From assembly GCA_002418985.1 (NCBI GenBank), contig DIFE01000041.1, positions 1 through 30,863 of the forward strand: DNA of 30,863 nucleotides, read 5' to 3'. The translations under genes and the position numbers were made by a program. The DNA is from Deltaproteobacteria bacterium UBA5756 (GTDB lineage: Bacteria; Desulfobacterota; Syntrophorhabdia; Syntrophorhabdales; Syntrophorhabdaceae). The notes below the pieces were generated by a model. It did not search any database, was not told the origin of the DNA, and was given only the letters and a program-made list of their open reading frames with translations. Positions 24,571-30,863 of this stretch are shown piece by piece (the first letter of the stretch is position 1; every line of letters starts with the position of its first letter).

Positions 24571-24657
24571 GTCCGTCTTTCCGGCGAAGGCCGGAATCCA
24601 GGAGAGATGTCGAGATAGAGATGTCTCTGCATCCTGGGTCAAGTCCGGGATGACGAC
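24571..24657. repeat. REP-like imperfect inverted repeat element
   Basis: The segment has a 7-bp stem TTCCGGC/GCCGGAA with loop GAAG (24579-24596). Further pairing is CCAGG (24598-24602) with CCTGG (24633-24637), and outer CGTC with GACG. The arms resemble the widespread bacterial intergenic repeat pair of CGTCATTCCCGC...ATCCAGG and CGTCATCCCGGACTTGACCCAGG type. It occupies the gatB-mtnA gap. Confidence 0.6.
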
Positions 24658-24752
24658 AAGAGAGTACTTTCGGGGACGGCAAGACGGACAGACCATGTTG
24701 TCAGGCAAAGGGATTCAGATACCCGATCACAAATTAAGAAAGAGGTGAAAGC

Positions 24753-25775
24753 ATGACCGATCATATTTACTGGAAGAATGGCGCTCTTTACCTTCTCGAT
24801 CAAAGGGAACTGCCCTTCAGGAAGACGTACGTAAAATGCACGACCGCCAAGGATGTCATCACGGCCATCAATAATATGACGGTTCGGGGCGCGCCGCTCC
24901 TCGGCATCGTTGCCGCCTACGGCATGGTATTGGGAGTGAATGAAAAGAAGGCGGCGAAAAAACCCGTCGGCAGGGCTGACATCGCCCGCATCGCCAAAAA
25001 ACTTGGCGATACCCGACCCACGGCGGTGAACCTTTTCTGGGCCCTCAAGAGAATGACGGAAGCCTTCGAGAGCTATGCCGGGGATACGGACATCGTGGAC
25101 GATCTGCTTGGCGAGGCTCTCGCCATCCATGTGGAAGATATAGAGAACAACAGGATGCTTTCCCTCTACGGCGCGGAACTTATCGAGAACGGCGACACGA
25201 TCATGACCCACTGCAACGCCGGGGCTCTCGCGACGGGCGGCTACGGCACGGCGCTCGGCGTCATCCGGGCGGCCCACGAATCGGGCAAAAAGATAAAGGT
25301 CATTGCGACGGAGACACGGCCCTACATGCAGGGATCGCGCCTCACCGTCTGGGAACTCATGCAGGAAGGCATCCCCGTCGAGCTTGTCCCCGAGAATCAT
25401 GCCGGATTTCTCTGCTCCAGCGGCGTTGTAAACAAAATCGTCACCGGCGCCGACAGAATAGCCGCAAACGGCGACACGGCGAATAAGATCGGCACCTTCA
25501 TGATCGCGCTGGCTGCGAACGCATACAAGATACCATTCTATATTGCCGCCCCCGTATCGACCTTCGATAAAGCCACTGAAGACGGTACTCATATCGCCAT
25601 CGAGGAACGCAGCGCGAGGGAAGTGAAATACCTGGACGACAAACTTCTGACCGTCAAGGACGCTAAGGCCCGTTATTTTGCCTTCGACGTCACCCCCCAA
25701 AAGTACATCAGCGGATTCATCACGGAAAAAGGTATCATCGAGAAGCCTTTTAAAAAGTATATAAAGATGCTTTAG
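24753..25775 (+). CDS. mtnA: S-methyl-5-thioribose-1-phosphate isomerase
   Basis: Isomerises methylthioribose-1-phosphate to the ribulose form in methionine salvage; homologues also act on 5-deoxyribose-1-phosphate from 5'-deoxyadenosine. The 340-aa protein has VRGAPLLGIVAAYG near residue 46, the catalytic Cys in MTHCNAGALATGGYGTALG near 152, ATETRPYMQGSRLT near 190 and the catalytic Asp in VTGADRIAANGD near 230. It belongs to the eIF2B-like isomerase superfamily. AGAGGTG precedes the ATG. No other mtn gene is nearby. Confidence 0.93.
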   Translation: MTDHIYWKNGALYLLDQRELPFRKTYVKCTTAKDVITAINNMTVRGAPLLGIVAAYGMVLGVNEKKAAKKPVGRADIARIAKKLGDTRPTAVNLFWALKRMTEAFESYAGDTDIVDDLLGEALAIHVEDIENNRMLSLYGAELIENGDTIMTHCNAGALATGGYGTALGVIRAAHESGKKIKVIATETRPYMQGSRLTVWELMQEGIPVELVPENHAGFLCSSGVVNKIVTGADRIAANGDTANKIGTFMIALAANAYKIPFYIAAPVSTFDKATEDGTHIAIEERSAREVKYLDDKLLTVKDAKARYFAFDVTPQKYISGFITEKGIIEKPFKKYIKML

Positions 25776-25778
25776 CCG

Positions 25779-26561
25779 ATGGGCTTGGGAATGGGCGCGA
25801 TCACGCTTGTCACCGATTTCGGAGTGAAAGACCCCTATGTGGGCATCATGAAAGGGGTCATCCTTACGATCCATCCGGGCGCGGCTATTGTTGACATAAC
25901 CCACGAGGTAGAACCCCAGGACGTACGCGAAGCAGCTTTCCTTGTCGATGACTACTGGCGGTATTTTCCCCCGGGGACGGTCCACGTCGTCGTCGTCGAC
26001 CCCACCGTCGGAAGCGACAGAAGGCCCATCATCGTGTCAACAAAGGGTCATCATTTCGTCGGGCCTGACAACGGCGTTTTCACGCTCGTCGCGGACAGCG
26101 CCTCGGAAATCCACGTCATCGAGAACCGCAATTTCATGCTTCCGGCGATCAGTTCCACCTTTCATGGCCGCGACATCTTTTCTCCTGCCGCGGCCCGGCT
26201 TTGTCTTGGTTTCTCCCCCGATGCATTCGGCCGGAAAATAACCGACCCCGTCCTTATCGGGGACCTTCATCCCGTTGCGGACGGCAATGTTCTCGCCGGA
26301 GAAGTTGTACGTTTCGATCGTTTCGGCAACGCCATCACCAATATAAAGGCTGAGACCCTCCGCTCCTTTGTTAAAGACGAAACCTTCGAAATAAGAACGG
26401 GCGGCATGTCATTCACGACGATCAACAAGAGCTACTATGAGGGTGAGTTCGCCTGCCTGGCGGGCAGTTCCGGATACCTGGAATTCGCGGTTTTTCGGGG
26501 AAACTTCAGGGAAGAAACGGGGGCAAAGAAAAGAGATCCCGTGACTGTCAGGGTTCCATAA
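25779..26561 (+). CDS. S-adenosyl-L-methionine hydrolase (adenosine-forming), DUF62 family
   Basis: Hydrolyses SAM to adenosine and methionine, using a hydroxide in the fold shared with fluorinase and chlorinase. The 260-aa protein has LVTDFGVKDPYVGIMKG near residue 10, VDPTVGSDRRPIIV near 73, GPDNGVFT near 94, the STFHGRDIFSPAAA block near 126 and RFDRFGNAITNI near 180. The 22-residue insertion typical of fluorinases is not seen. It begins 3 bp after mtnA ends; ATG 25791 is an alternative start. It overlaps the convergent 67-aa gene by 14 bp. Confidence 0.9.
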   Translation: MGLGMGAITLVTDFGVKDPYVGIMKGVILTIHPGAAIVDITHEVEPQDVREAAFLVDDYWRYFPPGTVHVVVVDPTVGSDRRPIIVSTKGHHFVGPDNGVFTLVADSASEIHVIENRNFMLPAISSTFHGRDIFSPAAARLCLGFSPDAFGRKITDPVLIGDLHPVADGNVLAGEVVRFDRFGNAITNIKAETLRSFVKDETFEIRTGGMSFTTINKSYYEGEFACLAGSSGYLEFAVFRGNFREETGAKKRDPVTVRVP

Positions 26562-26751
26562 GGCCGAGGGCACCTTTAAGTTTCTGCGTGGCGATCTGGA
26601 TGAATTGTCCCGCCTCGTCGATCTCTTTGGATACGGTATCGAGACCGCCTGTCGCCGCAACCCTGGCCCATTTCCGGTAGTTCTCCGCGAGATATTCGTT
26701 GTTCTCTATGAGCTGTTTCAAGACAATGCGTAAGCGGTTCGCTTCTTCCAT
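26548..26751 (-). CDS. Small helical protein of unknown function
   Basis: 67-aa protein that I do not recognise. It is preceded by AGGAG at good spacing from the ATG, which supports it as a real gene. It looks wholly alpha-helical, with amphipathic stretches (MEEANRLRIVLKQLIENNEY and ATQKLKGALGLMEP), and has no signal peptide or membrane segment. It is last in the minus-strand group with the secreted hypothetical, rmuC and sixA, and its end overlaps the convergent SAM hydrolase gene. Confidence 0.7.
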   Translation of the reverse strand: MEEANRLRIVLKQLIENNEYLAENYRKWARVAATGGLDTVSKEIDEAGQFIQIATQKLKGALGLMEP

Positions 26752-26795
26752 TTATTGTCTCCTTTGTCCGGCCCTGTTGAGAAAAAGAGCCTTAT

Positions 26796-27254
26796 CTATC
26801 TGCAAATCGGCCCGCCATTGGGATCGACATAAAGAAGCTCCCAGCCGAACCTCGTCTGGTCGTCCATCCTGACATAGGGCCCCGAAAGCCTGGCATAGTT
26901 GTCGGCGTCCCCGTGTACGGCATACAGGGCCTCGTACCGATCCTTTCCGTCGCTCCAGCGGACCTTCACATGAGATATTCTGTCACTCGTGACAGGTATT
27001 ATGGAACCTTCCGCCGGGAACCGGGAAGAACCCACACATCGCAGGACCTCCAGCTTATCGCCGTTAATCCTGATCCTCGCCGAGCCGGAATAGGTATCAT
27101 CGCTTCCCGGTTTCTTGCCGATAAGACTATAATTCCCCTCAAGGAAACCGGGAAGATCACTGTCGGTACCCTGCCCGCCTGCCCCTGAGATTCCACAGAG
27201 AAACAGCAGCAGGAAACCAGCCAGAACCTGGATCAAAGTCAGACTACGTTTCAT
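26796..27254 (-). CDS. Secreted protein of unknown function
   Basis: 152-aa protein not recognised. It has a Sec signal peptide (basic MKRS, hydrophobic core to about residue 22, likely cleavage near 25-30). The Cys in FLCG lacks a proper lipobox. The mature part repeats GNYSLIGKKPGSDDTYSGSA and RINGDKLEVL, a mostly beta pattern that could be a small periplasmic barrel or sandwich. Two cysteines (about 93 and 151) could form a disulfide. Its start lies within the last 11 bp of rmuC, so the two are probably cotranslated. Confidence 0.8.
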   Translation of the reverse strand: MKRSLTLIQVLAGFLLLFLCGISGAGGQGTDSDLPGFLEGNYSLIGKKPGSDDTYSGSARIRINGDKLEVLRCVGSSRFPAEGSIIPVTSDRISHVKVRWSDGKDRYEALYAVHGDADNYARLSGPYVRMDDQTRFGWELLYVDPNGGPICR

Positions 27255-28611
27255 CCTGCAGAAGACTCCCCGCCTCGATCTCCAGTGCGTCCTGGGCGCT
27301 CAGCTCGTCGATTTTCCTCAGCGGTTTTTCGAGCATGTTGGTCCGTGTGGTCGCGAGGATATCGTATTCTTTTTTTGCCGCATCGATCCGGTCACCCATG
27401 GCCTTGAACTTATCCTTGTACAGCTTCCACTGCTTCGAAAACTCGCTGAGGAGCTTGAGTATCTCCGACGCCGTGCGTTCCAGGTTGACGTTCTCGATGG
27501 TCTGGCGGATGACGGCGAGGACCGCGTAGAGCGTAAAAGGCGAGCAGAGGATGACCTTTTGCCTCAGGGCCTCGTCCATGATCGTCGCGTCGGATTCCTG
27601 GATGAAGCCGTAGACCTGCTCGTTGGGGATGAACACGATGACGTAGTCCACGGTGTTCTCCGCGGGATTTATGTACTCCCGGGTCGTCACCTGCTTTATC
27701 ATGACCTTCGTGTTCTTGAGAAGTTCGTCGCGGTAACGCTTCTTGTCGTGTTCCGCCTCCGCGTCAAGATAGTGGGTGAAGTTGTCGAGGGGGAACTTGA
27801 CATCCATGTTCACTCTCAGGTTGTTGGGCAGGAGAAAGGTAAAGTCGGGCCTTCCCGGTGCGTTCTCCAGGGTCGTCTGCTTGACGTAGTTGATCCCTTC
27901 CACCATCCCCACAAGGCGAATAATGTCCTCAGCCATGCGCTCGCCCCATTCGCCCCGCTTCTTGGAACTTGCCAGCGCCCGGCCGAGGTGCTCCGTCGTG
28001 TCCTTGAGTTTCGTCGTGACTTCTTCGTGCTTCTTGATAAGGGTGGTCACCTCGGTGATACGCTCGCCGCTCACCTTGCCCACATCTTCGATCCGCCTCT
28101 GGACCTCGGTCAGGGTCTTGCCGATGGAATCGATATTCCTGTCGATAAGGTCCTTCTTGCCTTCAAGCTCCTTTTTCCCTTCCGCGGTCTGGGACTTGAG
28201 TTTCTCTTCGGCAAGCTTCATGAAATCGTCGGCATATTTTTTGAATTCGTTCGTATTGTTCGCAAGAGCATCGAGCGAAAGGGCTTTGAAGGTTTCGCTG
28301 AGCTCGGTCCGAAAGGCCTCCAGGCGTTCCATCTCTTCCTTCAGGCGCAGCTCCGATGCCGCGCACTTTGCGACCGCCTCTACCCTGGCGTTGCTCTCCG
28401 CGGCAAGCTGGGCCCGCAGCCGCTCCGATTCTTCCTGGCCCTGCTGGCATTGCTGCCTCACCTCGTTCACGATCGCCTCGGCAGACCCGGCCCTCGCCTC
28501 CAGCTGTCCCTGTAACCCGCGAGAGCGGTAGGATACGATGAGCGAGAAGACAATACCACCCAGCGCAACCCCGGCAAGAAAGATGATGACTGCCGCGAGA
28601 GGGCTCACCAT
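27244..28611 (-). CDS. rmuC: DNA recombination protein RmuC
   Basis: RmuC-family protein, proposed to be a nuclease limiting DNA inversions at repeats. From ATG 28611 the product has about 455 aa; GTG 28608, six bases after GGAGGT, is equally plausible. An N-terminal membrane helix (about residues 4-26) is followed by a long coiled coil to about residue 170. A restriction-endonuclease-like domain comes next, with RPDFTFLLPNNLRVNMDVKFPLDNF near 255-280 and DYVIVFIPNEQVYGFI near 315, then a second coiled coil. Its start overlaps the sixA stop by 7 bp. Confidence 0.93.
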   Translation of the reverse strand: MVSPLAAVIIFLAGVALGGIVFSLIVSYRSRGLQGQLEARAGSAEAIVNEVRQQCQQGQEESERLRAQLAAESNARVEAVAKCAASELRLKEEMERLEAFRTELSETFKALSLDALANNTNEFKKYADDFMKLAEEKLKSQTAEGKKELEGKKDLIDRNIDSIGKTLTEVQRRIEDVGKVSGERITEVTTLIKKHEEVTTKLKDTTEHLGRALASSKKRGEWGERMAEDIIRLVGMVEGINYVKQTTLENAPGRPDFTFLLPNNLRVNMDVKFPLDNFTHYLDAEAEHDKKRYRDELLKNTKVMIKQVTTREYINPAENTVDYVIVFIPNEQVYGFIQESDATIMDEALRQKVILCSPFTLYAVLAVIRQTIENVNLERTASEILKLLSEFSKQWKLYKDKFKAMGDRIDAAKKEYDILATTRTNMLEKPLRKIDELSAQDALEIEAGSLLQDET

Positions 28612-29069
28612 ATGACCTCCGGGCCGAGGGCCCAGACGATAAGCCACCTGTCGTTGCCCGCCGGTTTCAGGCATATGGCTCCGGCCGGCTTGAAATCGAC
28701 GATTCGCCTGTCGGCATCACCAAGAACGAGAAGCCCCAGGAGCCTGTCAAGAAAAGGAAGGTGGCCGACAATGGCCGTATCCTCATCCATGGCATTGATC
28801 CGTTCCACCCACGGCGCAGGGTCGTCGTTGGGCGCGAGGCCCTGTTCCTCAGCGATACCCTTCTTCGGTCTGATGGACTCGGTAAAGACCTGGGCCGTTT
28901 GGGCCGCCCTCTTCTTCGTGCTGTGGAGTATGACGTCAAACTGCGTATCCATGAATGACAGGAATTCGCCCATCCTGCGGGCGCTCCTCAGCCCGTTGTC
29001 GGTGAGGCCCCGTTCGGGATCTTCATCCTCCCGCTTCGCCTCACCATGGCGCACGAGATAAAGCAGCAT
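28605..29069 (-). CDS. sixA: Phosphohistidine phosphatase SixA-like
   Basis: 154-aa histidine phosphatase. The RHG motif with catalytic H8 (YLVRHGEA) lies at the N terminus. HSTKKRAAQTAQ near residue 49 and the second catalytic His in IVGHLPFLDRLL near 101 complete the active site. Its short length fits SixA, which removes phosphate from histidine phosphotransfer domains. It has an AAGAGGT ribosome site and is translationally coupled to rmuC. Confidence 0.88.
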   Translation of the reverse strand: MLLYLVRHGEAKREDEDPERGLTDNGLRSARRMGEFLSFMDTQFDVILHSTKKRAAQTAQVFTESIRPKKGIAEEQGLAPNDDPAPWVERINAMDEDTAIVGHLPFLDRLLGLLVLGDADRRIVDFKPAGAICLKPAGNDRWLIVWALGPEVIW

Positions 29070-29127
29070 TTATACCTCTTCTTTTTTGGATTCCCCGAAC
29101 GCATCGCCGCCGGGATTACATTATAAT

Positions 29128-29793
29128 CTATTTCTTCCCTACAGGCATTATATAAAGGGTCTTTTCATTCGCCGGCATGCTTACCGCCTTGCCCACCGCT
29201 TCAGCATCAAATCCCGCCATGACAACGGTTCCAAGACCAAGCGACACACCCTGCAGGTACACGTTCTGCGCCGCGTGGCCCGCCTCGAAATACATCCAGT
29301 TCGTGTTCGCAGCCGCCTTGTCCTGCGCCCCTGCAATGAGAAGCACCGCCGGTGCCTTCTGTATCGGCGATTGGCCGGCCGCCTTGTACAGCTTGCCCTT
29401 GATATCCCCCTCGGCAACCACCGCAAGGGCGTGGCCAGCCGGAACATAGCGATACATCCCCGCCTTGAGCCCCGTTACGTTCCCGGCAAAAAGATAGACG
29501 GTGAGGAAATACTGCGCGCGGGCCGAGGGAGCGGTCCGGAGTCCCCGGCCGGCCTCCGTTACGCCCTGCGCCGCGAAGAGCATCTGGGAAACCTCTGCCA
29601 TGCTCAGAGGGCTGTCTTTATACACCCTCACCGACCGCCTTTCCTTCAAGGCCTTTTCAACTGACACGTTCCCATCATACTTAGGTTCCGGCAGCTTTAT
29701 CTGCGCCCCCGATGCCGCGCCCTGGCTATAACCCGCGCTCACCGACACAAAAAGAAAACAAACGGCAACGAGCAAATAAACGATTGTCTTCAT
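29128..29793 (-). CDS. Exported nitroreductase-family (SagB/ThcOx-like) FMN oxidoreductase
   Basis: 221-aa protein with a Sec-type signal peptide (KTIVYLLVAVCFLFVSVSAGYSQ, cleavage about residue 24). A nitroreductase fold follows: KALKERRSVRVYKDSPLS near 47 is the usual FMN-phosphate-binding start. LSMAEVSQMLFAAQGVT, then RTAPSARAQYFLTVYLF and the late GHAAQNVYLQGVSLGLGTVVMAGF are typical of SagB-type members. GGAGGTG precedes the ATG. An exported enzyme of this usually cytoplasmic flavoprotein family is unusual, since no twin-arginine motif is present. The substrate is unknown. Confidence 0.88.
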   Translation of the reverse strand: MKTIVYLLVAVCFLFVSVSAGYSQGAASGAQIKLPEPKYDGNVSVEKALKERRSVRVYKDSPLSMAEVSQMLFAAQGVTEAGRGLRTAPSARAQYFLTVYLFAGNVTGLKAGMYRYVPAGHALAVVAEGDIKGKLYKAAGQSPIQKAPAVLLIAGAQDKAAANTNWMYFEAGHAAQNVYLQGVSLGLGTVVMAGFDAEAVGKAVSMPANEKTLYIMPVGKK

Positions 29794-29818
29794 AAAGCAC
29801 CTCCCCGCACGATATCAA

Positions 29819-29839
29819 TATTACCCTCACATGGTAATA
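29819..29839. promoter_or_regulatory. Inverted repeat upstream of the exported nitroreductase
   Basis: TATTACC (29819-29825), a 7-nt spacer and GGTAATA (29833-29839) form a perfect 7-bp inverted repeat 26 bp before the gene's start. It is a candidate operator; no regulator is encoded nearby. Confidence 0.4.
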
Positions 29840-29893
29840 ACTTTTCCCGTCCTTTGCAACTTCTAAGGGATGCTTGGCACGGCGCAATTGCCA

Positions 29894-29922
29894 TTGACAA
29901 TTCAACCCCGGGCTGTTATAAC
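29894..29922 (+). promoter_or_regulatory. Promoter of tRNA-Ala
   Basis: TTGACA (29894-29899) and TATAAC (29917-29922) are 17 bp apart, with an extended -10 TG at 29914-29915. The predicted start point is a few bases before the tRNA. Confidence 0.8.
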
Positions 29923-29933
29923 ACTAACCTAAC

Positions 29934-30009
29934 GGGGCTGTAGCTCAGCTGGGAGAGTGCTTGACTGGCAGTCAAGAGGTCGAGGGTTCGATCCCCTTCA
30001 GCTCCACCA
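29934..30009 (+). tRNA. tRNA-Ala (anticodon GGC)
   Basis: A 76-nt cloverleaf with encoded CCA. The acceptor stem is GGGGCTG/CAGCTCC with one G-T pair. The D arm is GCTC/GAGT, the anticodon stem CTTGA/TCAAG encloses loop CTGGCAG (anticodon GGC, reading GCC and GCU), and the T arm is GAGGG-TTCGATC-CCCTT. The gene has its own promoter and a terminator 16 bp downstream. Confidence 0.97.
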
Positions 30010-30024
30010 ATTCTTTCAACACTT

Positions 30025-30050
30025 AGGCCATCTCCTTGATGGCCTTTTTT
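30025..30050 (+). terminator. Rho-independent terminator of tRNA-Ala
   Basis: Stem AGGCCATC (30025-30032) pairs with GATGGCCT (30038-30045) around a 5-nt loop, followed by a run of six T (30045-30050). Confidence 0.9.
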
Positions 30051-30863
30051 GTTGAATGTGAAGATACTGCGAAAAAAACCTTTTCCGCTCCCGGCACGCA
30101 AAGGACTGTAATCGTGATCGCAGACTGAAGGAGAGCCTGAAGAAGAAATCTCCGGCAAAAAGGGACAAGGAATGAAGGGTATCTCTTTTTTTAACTAAAA
30201 CAGGGGTGGGTCATTTTTGCTTTCTCACAGTGGGTCACTTTTAGGTTGTCATTGCCAGTCACTGCCGCCCAGGTACTTTGAAAGGTTCCTGCAGCCCCTT
30301 ATGGGTCACCCGGACTGCGGCACCGCCTACACCTTGAGGTCTGATGTCTTCGCCAGAGACTTCCGATATTCCTTCATGACCATCCTGCCTCCCCCTATCC
30401 GAAGAAAAACGAAAGATTGTCTCACGCCCGTTCCACCCTTATGGGGCTCCACTGGAGGCAATGAAGAAAGCGTGGGAGGAAGCCTTAGAAGAATGCGTCC
30501 AGATCCGGAGAAGACGCGGATCAGGCCGCACTTGCATCCCGCTACGCGGGAGAAAGACAATAATCTCGGATGTGGATGTAATATTCCCTGTCCGTGCACT
30601 ACCTTCTTTCCAATTGAAATATTTAAGGACGTCCCTCACCCTTCCCATAACCATCGAAACCAATTCATCCCTGCGCCTGCAGCTGTAAAGGATTTTGCGT
30701 GTGAATCTCCGTCAATCCGCGATGTTGATTTGACAGTATTCCTGCCAATGTCCTTGCCCGGCGCGGGGCCTTGGTGAATAACGCGAAGGGAATCAGGGGT
30801 TGAGTTATTTACTTATTGACGAACGTCCCCTGCCTGCCCCTGACAGATGATGGACTTGTAACG
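30051..30863. other. Gene-poor end region with probable insertion-sequence remnant
   Basis: No open frame here has a ribosome site, a recognisable domain or credible composition. The longest (30217-30777) is rich in Pro, Arg and His and looks random. Two direct repeats, GTGGGTCATTTTT (30206-30218) and GTGGGTCACTTTT (30230-30242), lie 24 bp apart and resemble the multiple terminal repeats of IS21-family elements. A CCCGC-TAC-GCGGG hairpin sits at 30538-30550. The region is best read as decayed mobile DNA downstream of a tRNA gene. Confidence 0.5.
30206..30242. repeat. Paired 13-bp direct repeats, IS21-terminus-like
   Basis: Two copies of GTGGGTCAyTTTT start 24 bp apart. On the minus strand they read AAAArTGACCCAC, a pattern I associate with IS21-family ends. 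The link to a specific family is from memory and unconfirmed. Confidence 0.45.

Noticed and set aside
24639..25985. 448-aa minus-strand open frame
   Set aside because: It lies antisense to mtnA and its flanks. High-GC codon bias opens the opposite frame; it has no domain and mtnA is unambiguous.
29916..30158. 80-aa minus-strand frame ending in a GDRTLDLLTASQALSQLSYSP-like sequence
   Set aside because: It is the antisense translation of the tRNA-Ala gene, a well-known false protein in annotations.
30217..30777. 186-aa plus-strand open frame
   Set aside because: TTG start without a ribosome site, Pro/Arg/His-rich random-looking composition, no recognisable domain, and it crosses repeat DNA.

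Overview
The window is a chromosomal segment (G+C roughly 55-60% by eye, not computed) of a Gram-negative bacterium with meso-diaminopimelate peptidoglycan. Gene order and protein styles suggest a deltaproteobacterial or Desulfobacterota-like lineage, possibly of the Syntrophorhabdus type. That placement is inference and no marker here proves it.

Layout. Positions 1-1858 hold a GspE/PilB-type secretion or pilus ATPase. It converges on greA (minus strand). Divergently from greA, a near-consensus sigma-70 promoter (TTGACA, 17 bp, TATAAA) followed by three 10-bp-spaced MraZ-box-like repeats starts a tightly packed 15.8-kb division and cell wall (dcw) operon, 2577-18359: mraZ, rsmH, ftsL, an FtsI-like pseudoenzyme, murE, murF, mraY, murD, an unrecognised polytopic membrane protein, murG, murC, murB, ddl, ftsQ, ftsA, ftsZ. 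Most junctions overlap (ATGA/GTGA/TTGA). A hairpin follows ftsZ. Then come a B12-type radical SAM protein, a RelB/RelE-like toxin-antitoxin pair, ssb, a VapB/VapC-like pair (minus strand) and mtgA (minus strand). Next are gatB, mtnA and a SAM hydrolase (plus strand), then a minus-strand group of nitroreductase, sixA, rmuC, a secreted hypothetical and a 67-aa protein. A tRNA-Ala(GGC) with its own promoter and terminator follows. The last 0.8 kb has no gene I can support and carries repeats that look like the end of a decayed insertion sequence.

Main discovery candidate. The operon encodes every soluble and membrane enzyme for making lipid II, plus FtsL, FtsQ, FtsA and FtsZ, but neither half of the septal peptidoglycan synthase looks normal. 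The ftsI position holds a 281-aa protein: one membrane anchor, a shrunken transpeptidase-like core in which the SxxK lysine is Thr, no SxN or KTG motif, no pedestal domain, and a C-terminal PASTA domain. The ftsW position, between murD and murG, holds a 262-aa protein with about ten membrane segments and no SEDS signature. Both frames are intact and joined to their neighbours by 4-bp overlaps, so this is not recent decay. FtsZ also departs from consensus in its T7 catalytic loop (Val in place of the conserved Asn). The two odd proteins may form a non-catalytic divisome pair, with the real FtsW/FtsI elsewhere in the genome, or septal synthesis may run differently in this organism. MtgA, a monofunctional glycosyltransferase, lies 4 kb downstream of the operon.
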